Assembly: GCA_031278025.1 (NCBI GenBank)
Contig: JAITLF010000322.1
Coordinates: 1 to 11,148 of the forward strand
Origin: Treponema sp.
Lineage (GTDB): Bacteria > Spirochaetota > Spirochaetia > Treponematales > Breznakiellaceae
Length of the DNA: 11,148 bases
Reading direction: 5' to 3'
A model generated the notes under the pieces. The model saw only the letters and a list, made by a program, of their open reading frames with translations. It did not search any database and was not told the origin of the DNA. Within the stretch, counting starts at the first letter, position 1; each line of letters starts with the position of its first letter. Position numbers and translations under genes: made by a program. Below, one piece after another: positions 1 to 6,376 of the stretch.

Positions 1-61
1 TTATGTGCTCTTACATCGCTATATATAGTGGCATCATCTCGATTTTCTGAGTTTTGACACA

Positions 62-107
62 GTCTGGGGTTCGAAACCCCCCGGCGGGGTGCGGGGCAGA
101 GCCCCGC
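62..107. repeat. GC-rich tandem hairpin element
   Basis: Two palindromes stand side by side. Bases 66-80 read GGGGTT-CGA-AACCCC, a 6-bp stem. Bases 91-107 read GCGGGGC-AGA-GCCCCGC, a perfect 7-bp stem with a 3-base loop. The linker (CCGGCGGGG) can pair with the neighbouring C-run, so alternative folds exist. Smaller hairpins follow at 124-134 and 152-165. The region lies downstream of birA, so it could end that transcript, but no T-tract follows on the minus strand. TTCGAAA resembles a tRNA T-loop, but no tRNA body is present. The look is that of an interspersed intergenic repeat. I see no gene in 1-198. Confidence 0.5.
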
Positions 108-198
108 GAGGATCAGAGAGAATCCCGCTGCGGGGGCCCGCTGCTGCCTGACGGCATAGCTGCCGGAGGCGCCGGGATGCCTCATACGCCGTACCGCC

Positions 199-1002
199 CT
201 ACCGATAGCGGCTGTCGGCCCCGGGGTTATCGTAATACACCTGCAATTCCCCCGTTACATAGGCGTACGGCGCGGTTCCCCCCGCCGGGACCATGAGGAG
301 TTCCCCGCCGGCGCCTATGCCCGCAAGGACGCCGTCAACGGCGCGGCGCGAATCCGCGCCGCCGGCGATGAAGCGCACCGGCTTGCCCTTCAGATAGAGC
401 CGTTCCTCCAGGCTCCCGCGCCAGGGTTCGGCGGAGGAGAGCTCCCGGTGGAGGCGGGCAAGGATACGTTCCAGCAGGGCGGCCCGGTCTGCGGCAAGAT
501 CCGGACCGCCCCGTGCCTGCACTGCCTGAAGTATGCTCCCGGCCTTGGCGCCCAGGTCCCCCGGAAAGGCAGCCTGGGCTACGTTGACCCCTATGCCGAT
601 AGCGACGGCCTTCCCATCCGTTTCCGTAAGTATGCCCGCAGCTTTCCGGGAATCGATCATGATGTCATTGGGCCACTTTACCAGAACGGCGCCTGAGAGA
701 AGGGGCGCATAGTCCTCTATGGCCAGGGAGACGGCCAACCCGGTACGGAGGGTGAGGGCCGGGGGGAAGGAGGAAATATCCGGGTACCGCAGGAGAACCG
801 TAAAAAAGAGATTTTTCCCCCGCTCCGCGTTCCAGGGACGTCCGGCGCGTCCCCGTCCGGTTTCCTGGTAATCGGCAGCCACCACCGTGCCGTGCGGCGC
901 GCCCCGTGCGGCGCGGGCGCGGGATTCATCCATCGTGCTGGTCAGGGTTTCGTGATAATAGAGCGGGGCATTCCAGGGGTTCACAATCGATAAAAAATCC
1001 AT
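199..1002 (-). CDS. birA: Biotin--[acetyl-CoA-carboxylase] ligase, BirA without DNA-binding domain
   Basis: This cytoplasmic enzyme activates biotin with ATP to biotinyl-AMP and attaches it to a lysine of biotin-dependent carboxylase carrier proteins. The 267-residue protein shows the catalytic core from the N-terminus: STMDE (22-26), the biotin/AMP loop GRGRAGRPW (49-57), KWPND (109-113), the catalytic-type lysine in KAAGIL (K120), and IGIGVNV (135-141). A small C-terminal domain follows (about 205-255, with GKPVRFIAGG and GVLAGIGAGGELL). The N-terminal winged helix of E. coli BirA is absent, so this is a class I, non-repressor ligase. The ATG at 1002 is the only sensible start, although its Shine-Dalgarno is weak. 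It lies 42 bases after the upstream PLP-enzyme gene on the same strand and is probably cotranscribed. No functional link to the plus-strand operon is evident. Confidence 0.93.
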   Translation of the reverse strand: MDFLSIVNPWNAPLYYHETLTSTMDESRARAARGAPHGTVVAADYQETGRGRAGRPWNAERGKNLFFTVLLRYPDISSFPPALTLRTGLAVSLAIEDYAPLLSGAVLVKWPNDIMIDSRKAAGILTETDGKAVAIGIGVNVAQAAFPGDLGAKAGSILQAVQARGGPDLAADRAALLERILARLHRELSSAEPWRGSLEERLYLKGKPVRFIAGGADSRRAVDGVLAGIGAGGELLMVPAGGTAPYAYVTGELQVYYDNPGADSRYR

Positions 1003-1044
1003 ATCGGGCAGGATACCACCGTTTATAGAAGGTACGCCATCCTG

Positions 1045-2238
1045 TTAGTGTAAGCCGGTCTTTTTGAGAGCCTGGTCCAGATCGGCGATGAGGTCTTCCG
1101 CATCCTCAAGACCCGCGCTGAACCGGAAAAAGCCCCCGTGGAATTCCGGGGGGTAGAGGTATTGGCGCTCGTCCTTTTCCCCTAAAAACACGATGAGGCT
1201 TTCGTCGTGGCCCAGGGACACGGCGGACGTGATAAGCCTGAGGCGGCTGGCAAAGCGGTTGTGGGTGTCGTGGTCCTGGTCCAACCCGAAGGCCAGGACT
1301 CCGCCGAACCCGGGGGACATCTGGGAGGCCGCGACGGCATGGCCCCGGCAGCTTTTCAGCCCCGGATACGCCGTAAACCGGATGCAGGGGAGGCTCTCCA
1401 GATACCGGGCGATCTTCAGGGCATTGTCGTTGTGTTGCCGCATTCTCAGGGGCAGGGTAACCGAACCCCGCATGATGAGCCACGCATTAAAGGGGCTGAT
1501 AACGCCTCCCAGGTTCACCTGAGACTGGGCGCGTATCAAATCCAGATAGGCTTTGTTGCCGATCACCGCCCCGCCCATAGCATCCCCATGACCATTGATA
1601 TATTTGGTAAGGCTTTCGACGGAAAAATCCGCCCCCAACCCCAGAGGCCGCTGGTTGTAGGGAGAAGCAAAGGTGTTATCCACCGAAAGGAGGGCTCCTC
1701 CGGCATGGGCGATTTCGGCGATGCCCCGGATGTCGGAAATAGCCAGGGTGGGGTTTCCCGGTGTCTCAAGGTGAACTAACCGGGTGTTGGGCCGCATTGA
1801 AGCCTGGACCGCCCCCAGGTCCCCGGTGTCCACGATGGTGGTTTCAATGTTGAATTTGCGGTTCAGTAATTCGTGTAACAGCCGGTACACCGCGATATAG
1901 GTTACGCTGGAAAAAACCACATGGTCCCCGGTTTTGAGCAGGGCGAAAAATAAGCCCGACAGGGCCGCGACCCCGCTGGCTAAAACCACACAATCCTCTC
2001 CCCCGGAAAGGGATGCCAGTTTTTCTTCCAGGTACTTCTGGTTACTGCCCCCGTTCCTGGTATACAGGCTTTTATCCGCCCCGCTCCAGTTCATCTCCGA
2101 GGGATCGTAGGGCAGGGCGTAGCTGTTGGCCATAGTAATGGGCCGCCGGATAGCCCCGGTTTCCCCGTCCACATCGTTCCCCGTGTGGACCGCCCTGGTA
2201 GAAAATCCAAATTCCTGTCCGTACATTCGCTTTTCCAT
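1045..2238 (-). CDS. Trans-sulfuration-family PLP enzyme (cystathionine gamma-synthase / methionine gamma-lyase type)
   Basis: A 397-residue Cys/Met-metabolism PLP enzyme (fold type I, MetB/MetC/MGL family) acting on sulfur amino acids in the cytoplasm. Visible features are YTR near residue 59 (contacts PLP phosphate in the family), ASGVAA (87-92), ETPGNPT (158-164), SVDNTFASP (185-193, PLP-ring Asp187), and SLTKYINGHGD with the Schiff-base lysine K212. The C-terminal domain ends with RFSAGLEDAEDLIADLDQAL. The usual NPT after YTR is replaced by GGSNQ (63-67), so the substrate is hard to predict: gamma-synthase, gamma-lyase and beta-lyase are all possible. An ATG at 2226 (residue 5) is an alternative start, because the putative promoter at 2251-2279 would leave only a few leader bases before 2238. 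It is divergent from a transporter/metY/nitrogenase-like block, which suggests a shared sulfur role. Confidence 0.88.
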   Translation of the reverse strand: MEKRMYGQEFGFSTRAVHTGNDVDGETGAIRRPITMANSYALPYDPSEMNWSGADKSLYTRNGGSNQKYLEEKLASLSGGEDCVVLASGVAALSGLFFALLKTGDHVVFSSVTYIAVYRLLHELLNRKFNIETTIVDTGDLGAVQASMRPNTRLVHLETPGNPTLAISDIRGIAEIAHAGGALLSVDNTFASPYNQRPLGLGADFSVESLTKYINGHGDAMGGAVIGNKAYLDLIRAQSQVNLGGVISPFNAWLIMRGSVTLPLRMRQHNDNALKIARYLESLPCIRFTAYPGLKSCRGHAVAASQMSPGFGGVLAFGLDQDHDTHNRFASRLRLITSAVSLGHDESLIVFLGEKDERQYLYPPEFHGGFFRFSAGLEDAEDLIADLDQALKKTGLH

Positions 2239-2250
2239 TTTATCTTATTA

Positions 2251-2279
2251 TTGCTATCGGAAACATTGGATAGTGTCAA
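2251..2279 (-). promoter_or_regulatory. Putative sigma70-type promoter for the PLP-enzyme/birA unit
   Basis: On the minus strand a perfect -35 TTGACA (2279-2274) is followed, after a 17-base spacer, by a weak -10 TAGCAA (2256-2251). Transcription would begin near 2244, only a few bases before the ATG at 2238. That would give a near-leaderless message, or translation from the ATG at 2226 preceded by GGAAAAG. The weak -10 limits confidence. Confidence 0.4.
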
Positions 2280-2379
2280 TAAAGAATCCCCGCAGATCAG
2301 AGGTTTTTAAGAGCCAGTTGCGCTTCGCACATAAAAGGGTATAGTTCCCGGCGTTCCTGCCTGCCTCCTTGTATTTTGA

Positions 2380-2412
2380 GTTGGGCAAAGCTCAACCTCA
2401 GGGTGAAACTCT
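2380..2412. repeat. Paired small hairpins in the divergent intergenic region
   Basis: GTTGGGC-AAA-GCTCAAC (2380-2396) is a 7-bp stem with one G-T pair. AGGGT-GAA-ACTCT (2400-2412) is a 5-bp stem with one G-T pair. They lie between the two divergent promoters and about 35 bases upstream of the plus-strand -35 box. They could be a decayed intergenic repeat, a regulator site or a structured RNA remnant. The sequence does not decide. Confidence 0.35.
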
Positions 2413-2447
2413 ACGAAAAATATAAAATAAATTTACGGGAAAACCTC

Positions 2448-2476
2448 TTGACATGTTCTTGAATCACTTATAAATT
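2448..2476 (+). promoter_or_regulatory. Sigma70-type promoter of the transporter operon
   Basis: There is a perfect -35 TTGACA at 2448-2453. The -10 is either TATAAA (2469-2474, 15-base spacer) or TAAATT (2471-2476, 17-base spacer), inside an AT-rich stretch that contrasts with the GC-rich genes around it. The start of transcription would fall near 2481-2484. That leaves a leader of about 90 bases before the ATG at 2573, which carries the inverted repeat at 2506-2529. Confidence 0.65.
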
Positions 2477-2505
2477 AATACTAAATACTTCGGACTTCTA
2501 TGAAT

Positions 2506-2529
2506 CATCGGGACCGACGGGTCCCGATG
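2506..2529 (+). promoter_or_regulatory. Perfect 10-bp inverted repeat in the operon leader
   Basis: CATCGGGACC (2506-2515) and GGTCCCGATG (2520-2529) are perfect inverted repeats around the tetranucleotide GACG. A T-G and an A-T pair extend the stem further. It lies about 25-45 bases downstream of the predicted transcription start and about 32 bases before the ribosome-binding site. No T-run follows, so it is not a simple terminator. It may be a repressor operator or an mRNA stem that modulates stability or translation. No known riboswitch core, such as SAM-I, was recognised. Confidence 0.6.
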
Positions 2530-2572
2530 GTCTTGGGAATTGCCGGGAAGACAAATGTATAAGGAGGTCTTT

Positions 2573-3601
2573 ATGACGAAGAAACAGATGGTTCTCGTAC
2601 CGGTTTTGCTGGCGGTGTTTGCCGGGATGGTATGTGCCGGGGGGAAAAAGGAGTCCGGTCAGTACCCCTTTGGGGAGTACGACATTGCCTATGGCGGGGC
2701 GACGTGTAGTTCCCCTATAGCAATCGCGTCTCTCAAGGGTTTTTTTGATGAAGAGGGGGTCAAAATAAACCTGGTAAGCGGCGGCGGCTTCGAGGTTGAA
2801 CGTACCGCCCTGGCCACGGGAAAAATGGCGGTCCAGAACGGGGACTTTCAGTATTTTCCGGCGGTGCATAATGGGATCGATGTAAAACTGATTGGCGCCC
2901 TCCATGAAGGGTGCATCAAGATCCTGGCGCCCAAGTCTTCCGGGATTGTTACCCTGGAAGATCTGCGGGACAGGAAGGGTATCCGTTTCGCGGTGGATGA
3001 GATCGGGGGGACCCCTATGTCGGTGGCTTCGGTCTCGGTGGGCAGCGTCGGGCTTGATCCCCAGACGGATATTACCTGGCTTCCCTTCCCGGCGGATCAG
3101 GAGGTTCAGGCGGTGGAAAGCGGTGAGGCGGATATTCTTGCCGCCTGGGACCCCTTTGCCACCATCGCGGAGAATACCGGGAACTACAATGTGCTGGTGG
3201 ACATCAGGACCCATCCCTTGTTTAAGGATAGAGCCTGTTGCTTCATCTTCGGTTCGGGAAAGCTGGTACGAGACAACCCCGGCGCGGTAGCGGCGGTACT
3301 CCGGGCAATCAACAAGGCCGCCGACTGGATAGGGAGCAATCCCGAAGAAGCGGCCAAACTCCTCATCTCGGAGAAGAAGATCGCCACTGACGACACCGCG
3401 CTGGTAACGGACCTGCTCGGTCATTATGCCTATGACGCGCATACAGGCGCGGCGGCTAACGCCAGGGCCAAAGACGATGCGGTGTACTTTGCCCGTCATC
3501 TAACCCAAATCGGGTATCTGCCAAAGGACCTGGATCCTCAGAAATTTGTGGATGACCTTTATGTGGACATCTTCGCCCTGGAAGCGGCGAAGAAAAGGTG
3601 A
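2573..3601 (+). CDS. ABC transporter substrate-binding protein, NMT1/SsuA-like
   Basis: A 342-residue extracytoplasmic solute-binding protein of the nitrate/sulfonate/taurine (SsuA/TauA/NMT1-like) class, which delivers a small organic ligand to the permease encoded downstream. The N-terminus has Lys residues and a hydrophobic stretch (about 6-20), then GMVC-AGGKKE. Cys21 may be lipidated, although the lipobox is loose. The mature part shows GGATCSSPIAIASLKGFFDEEG (41-62; typical of the family's ligand entry), then ATGKMAVQNGDF (81-92), LEDLRDRKG (128-136), and an E-V-Q-A-VESGEADILAAWDPF stretch (177-195). The ATG at 2573 was chosen over the TTG at 2540 because a near-perfect AAGGAGGT (2561-2568) sits five bases upstream. 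It is the first gene of the operon. The ligand is unknown; sulfonates, thioethers and thiamine-precursor-like compounds all fit this family. Confidence 0.9.
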   Translation: MTKKQMVLVPVLLAVFAGMVCAGGKKESGQYPFGEYDIAYGGATCSSPIAIASLKGFFDEEGVKINLVSGGGFEVERTALATGKMAVQNGDFQYFPAVHNGIDVKLIGALHEGCIKILAPKSSGIVTLEDLRDRKGIRFAVDEIGGTPMSVASVSVGSVGLDPQTDITWLPFPADQEVQAVESGEADILAAWDPFATIAENTGNYNVLVDIRTHPLFKDRACCFIFGSGKLVRDNPGAVAAVLRAINKAADWIGSNPEEAAKLLISEKKIATDDTALVTDLLGHYAYDAHTGAAANARAKDDAVYFARHLTQIGYLPKDLDPQKFVDDLYVDIFALEAAKKR

Positions 3602-3651
3602 GCATATAGAAAATAGCGGGCAGAATTGATTTTCCAATAGGGGCGGCTTTA

Positions 3652-3668
3652 AAACGGTGTACACGTTT
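3652..3668. promoter_or_regulatory. Imperfect palindrome between binding-protein and cyclase genes
   Basis: A perfect 8-bp GTGTACAC core (3657-3664) is flanked by AAAC and GTTT arms, with one extra G on the left. It sits in the 128-base gap after the binding-protein gene, the largest gap inside the operon. A GC-rich stretch (3677-3689) follows. It may be an operator or an mRNA-processing signal. No promoter boxes were seen beside it. Confidence 0.3.
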
Positions 3669-3729
3669 ACCGGGTACGGCCGCCGGCTTGATCACTATTA
3701 CCCGCGCATGAAGCTCAAAGGAGTGAACT

Positions 3730-4542
3730 ATGAAAAAGTTTTTATTAATTACCGTGTTTATAACAACCTCGGTACTGGCGTTTGCCGGCGGCAAAAAGGA
3801 AAAAAATGATCTATGGCAGGAACTTGCCCGGCTTAAGTCCGATTATATCTGGGTGGATTTGAGTTTTGAAGTAAGCCCTGAAACGCCCCACTGGTATGGA
3901 TTCGATCCGCTGGCCGTAAAACCGCTGTATACTTTTGAGAATACCGATGGTGTTTTCCTAGCCTATCAGTACACGTTATCGGGACAGTACGGTACCCATA
4001 CCGATTTTCCCGGACACTTTGATCCTTCGGGACGGCTACAGGACGGTTATGGCCCTCTCGAATTTGCCTATCCCCTGGTGGTGATCGATAAATCGGAGGC
4101 GGTGGCGGCGAATCCCGATTATGCCCTTACCAAACAGGATATCCTTGATTTTGAAAAGATCCATGGACAGATACCGGAGGGCTCCTTTGTCGCGTTCAGG
4201 AGCGACTGGTCAAAACATACGGCAGAGGAATATGAGAACAAAGATGCTGCCGGTAATGCCCACTATCCGGGCTGGGATATCGAAGCCCTTAAATTTCTGA
4301 TCGATGTGCGTAATGTTGCCGCTGTGGGCCACGAAACACCGGATACGGATTCTGCGGTTACCGGCGCGACGGTTGGGTTCATCGGCGAAGACTACGTTCT
4401 TGACCACGGGAAACTCAATGTTGAATTGCTTAAAAATCTCGATCAGGTTCCGCCGGTGGGCGCCATCGTATTTGACACCTTTCCCCGGATAAAAGGCGGA
4501 ACGGGTTTCACCAGCCGGGTGTTTGCCATAGCGCCCAAATAG
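3730..4542 (+). CDS. Exported cyclase-family metal-dependent hydrolase (kynurenine formamidase-like)
   Basis: A 270-residue protein of the Cyclase family (PF04199; includes kynurenine formamidase and isatin hydrolase), whose members hydrolyse amides or rings using Mn or Zn. A signal peptide is clear: MKK, a hydrophobic core (4-18), then AFA-GGKKEK, so the enzyme should act outside the cytoplasmic membrane. The metal motif reads GQYGTHTDFPGH (85-96) with His90, Asp92 and His96. The first His of the usual HxGTHxDxPxH is Gln86, a variant I believe occurs in a subfamily. GHETPDTD (200-207) matches the second conserved active-site region. AAGGAG (3718-3723) sits six bases before the ATG. It lies between the binding-protein and permease genes, 16 bases before the latter, so it probably processes the imported compound or its precursor. 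The substrate is unknown. Confidence 0.86.
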   Translation: MKKFLLITVFITTSVLAFAGGKKEKNDLWQELARLKSDYIWVDLSFEVSPETPHWYGFDPLAVKPLYTFENTDGVFLAYQYTLSGQYGTHTDFPGHFDPSGRLQDGYGPLEFAYPLVVIDKSEAVAANPDYALTKQDILDFEKIHGQIPEGSFVAFRSDWSKHTAEEYENKDAAGNAHYPGWDIEALKFLIDVRNVAAVGHETPDTDSAVTGATVGFIGEDYVLDHGKLNVELLKNLDQVPPVGAIVFDTFPRIKGGTGFTSRVFAIAPK

Positions 4543-4558
4543 AAAAAGGAAGTGAATA

Positions 4559-5572
4559 GTGGCGAAACAGGAGCGGCGTAAAGCCGCATGGTATGAGGAT
4601 CCGAAAATCGCGGGAGATACGGCGTATTGGAAACCGAAATCCGAAGGGTGGGTTTGGGCGGCGATACTGTCTTTCGCGGCGGTTCTGCTGGTTAACTGGC
4701 TTGTTCCTCCAGGACAGCCGGTACGCACCTCTCCGTACCGGGTTGTTATTGGCGCACTGATACTGTCCCTTGGGGCGTTGTATCTCGCAGCCCTTGGGAA
4801 TCCCGTCTTTCGCAAAAAACTGTACCACAAGGCGCAGTTTCTCTTTGCCTGCGGAATGGCCTTAATCATTTGGGATCTCTTGACCTCAAAAAGCGCCCTC
4901 CTGCCTTTGCCCTATTTCCCCAGCATGGTGGAGATTATCAATGTCATGTTTCAGGACCGGCTGCTACTCCTGCGGAGTACCGGTTACTCCATGCGGCTCT
5001 TCTTTGCCGGTCTTATTACCGGGACGGTACTAGGCCTTGCCACGGGAATTTTTGTTGGCTGGTACCGGCAGTGGGACTACTGGCTTTCCCCGGTAATCCG
5101 GGTAACCGGCATCGTCCCCGCGGTAGCCTGGCTTCCCGTAGCTCTCCTGGTTTTTCCCAACAGCTTTACCACCGGGATGTTTCTTATTTTTATTTCTTCC
5201 TGGTTTCCGGTTTCGTCCATGATGGCATCCGGCATCATCGCTACCCGAAAGAGTTATTTTGAGGCCGCCAAAACACTTGGGGCGGATAACCGTTTCCTCC
5301 TGTTCCATGTGGCCATACCGAACGCCATGCCCAGCGTGTTTACCGGGGTATCCACCGCCTGTGCCTTTTCATTTACCACTTTAATCGTTTCGGAAATGGT
5401 GGGCGCCAAGGCGGGACTGGGCTTTTATATCAACTGGGCGAAAGGATGGGGGGCCTACGCGAAGGTGTACGGCGCCATCATCATCATTGCGGTTGAATTC
5501 GCCCTGATCCTCGCGTTGATAACCATGATACGCCGTTCGGTTCTGCGGTGGCAGCGGGGGATTATACGGTGA
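4559..5572 (+). CDS. ABC transporter permease, SsuC/TauC-like, with extended N-terminus
   Basis: A 337-residue inner-membrane permease of the BPD_transp_1 family, partner of the adjacent ATPase and binding protein. Hydrophobic segments lie near 31-50, 61-80, 92-110, 145-167, 175-200, 205-225, 260-282 and 303-323. The ATPase-coupling EAA loop is EAAKTLGADNRFLLFHVAIP (235-254). SsuC-type permeases are usually about 250-280 residues. This one has an extra N-terminal region of roughly 80 residues with two added membrane segments. It begins with GTG at 4559, behind AAGGAAG (4546-4552), 16 bases after the cyclase stop. Its TGA overlaps the GTG start of the ATPase gene, which suggests translational coupling. 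Confidence 0.9.
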   Translation: MAKQERRKAAWYEDPKIAGDTAYWKPKSEGWVWAAILSFAAVLLVNWLVPPGQPVRTSPYRVVIGALILSLGALYLAALGNPVFRKKLYHKAQFLFACGMALIIWDLLTSKSALLPLPYFPSMVEIINVMFQDRLLLLRSTGYSMRLFFAGLITGTVLGLATGIFVGWYRQWDYWLSPVIRVTGIVPAVAWLPVALLVFPNSFTTGMFLIFISSWFPVSSMMASGIIATRKSYFEAAKTLGADNRFLLFHVAIPNAMPSVFTGVSTACAFSFTTLIVSEMVGAKAGLGFYINWAKGWGAYAKVYGAIIIIAVEFALILALITMIRRSVLRWQRGIIR

Positions 5573-6348
5573 GTGTCCTGATAGAAGTGAAGAACGTTAC
5601 CAGGGTGTACCGGGATTCAGGCGGAAACCCGGTATATGCCCTGAAAGCGGTTAACCTCGACATAAAAGCCGGGGAGTTTATCTCGATCATCGGTCCTTCG
5701 GGATGCGGAAAAACAACGTTACTGCGCCTTATCGCCGGCCTTGACAAGCCGGAAGAGGGAAGACTCTCCATTAACGGGCAGGAGATACAGGGGCCCGGTT
5801 ATGAACGGGGGTATATCTTTCAGCAGGCCGCGCTGTTCCCCTGGGCTACGGTATACGATAATGTGGCTCTGGGCCTTAAAGCCCGGAAGGTGTTTGCCCA
5901 GAACAAGGAAAAGGTTCGGGAATTTATCACCATGATAGGTCTTGAGGATTTTGAACGGGCCTATCCCCATGAACTATCCGGCGGCATGGTCCAGCGGGTT
6001 GCCATCATCCGGTCGCTCATCAATGAGCCTGAAGTGTTACTGTTGGACGAGCCTCTGGGCGCGCTGGATGCCTTTAAGCGGATAGAACTCCAGGAGCAGC
6101 TTGTTTCCATCTGGAAAAAAACCAAGGCGACCATGGTCATGGTTACCCATGACGTAGACGAAGCCATAGCCCTAAGCGATCGCATCGTGACCATGACTCC
6201 CCGTCCCGGACGTATTGTCCACATTGTTACGGTTGACCTTAATCCCCTCCGGAACCGGAACAACGACGATTTTATCGCCCTGCGCAAGAGTATTCTTGAG
6301 GAATTACATTTGGTTATTTCCAGGCCTCAGCCTGAATATAACATATAG
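5569..6348 (+). CDS. ABC transporter ATP-binding protein, SsuB/TauB-like
   Basis: A 259-residue cytoplasmic ATPase that drives the importer. All core motifs are intact: Walker A GPSGCGKTT (42-50), Q-loop FQQAALFPW (84-92), signature LSGGM (136-140), Walker B LLLDEP (157-162), D-loop GALD (164-167) and switch histidine H194 in VTHDVDEA. FPW after the Q-loop and the late TPRPGRI (210-216) are typical of the nitrate/sulfonate/taurine subgroup. The start is taken as GTG at 5569, overlapping the permease TGA and preceded by GGGGG (5556-5560). A further upstream GTG at 5548 would add seven residues. It lies 28 bases before metY, consistent with one operon. Confidence 0.92.
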   Translation: MSVLIEVKNVTRVYRDSGGNPVYALKAVNLDIKAGEFISIIGPSGCGKTTLLRLIAGLDKPEEGRLSINGQEIQGPGYERGYIFQQAALFPWATVYDNVALGLKARKVFAQNKEKVREFITMIGLEDFERAYPHELSGGMVQRVAIIRSLINEPEVLLLDEPLGALDAFKRIELQEQLVSIWKKTKATMVMVTHDVDEAIALSDRIVTMTPRPGRIVHIVTVDLNPLRNRNNDDFIALRKSILEELHLVISRPQPEYNI

Positions 6349-6376
6349 CCAACATAAGCATAAAAAGGAGGTTTTT

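Noticed and set aside
66..80. T-arm of a tRNA gene (GGGGTTCGAAACCCC)
   Set aside because: No anticodon arm, D arm or acceptor stem can be built from the bases upstream, and no CCA-type end follows.
2498..3499. Long open frame on the minus strand opposite the binding-protein gene
   Set aside because: It lies antisense to a clear solute-binding protein with a strong Shine-Dalgarno, and its translation shows no recognisable domain. It is a by-product of GC-biased codon use.
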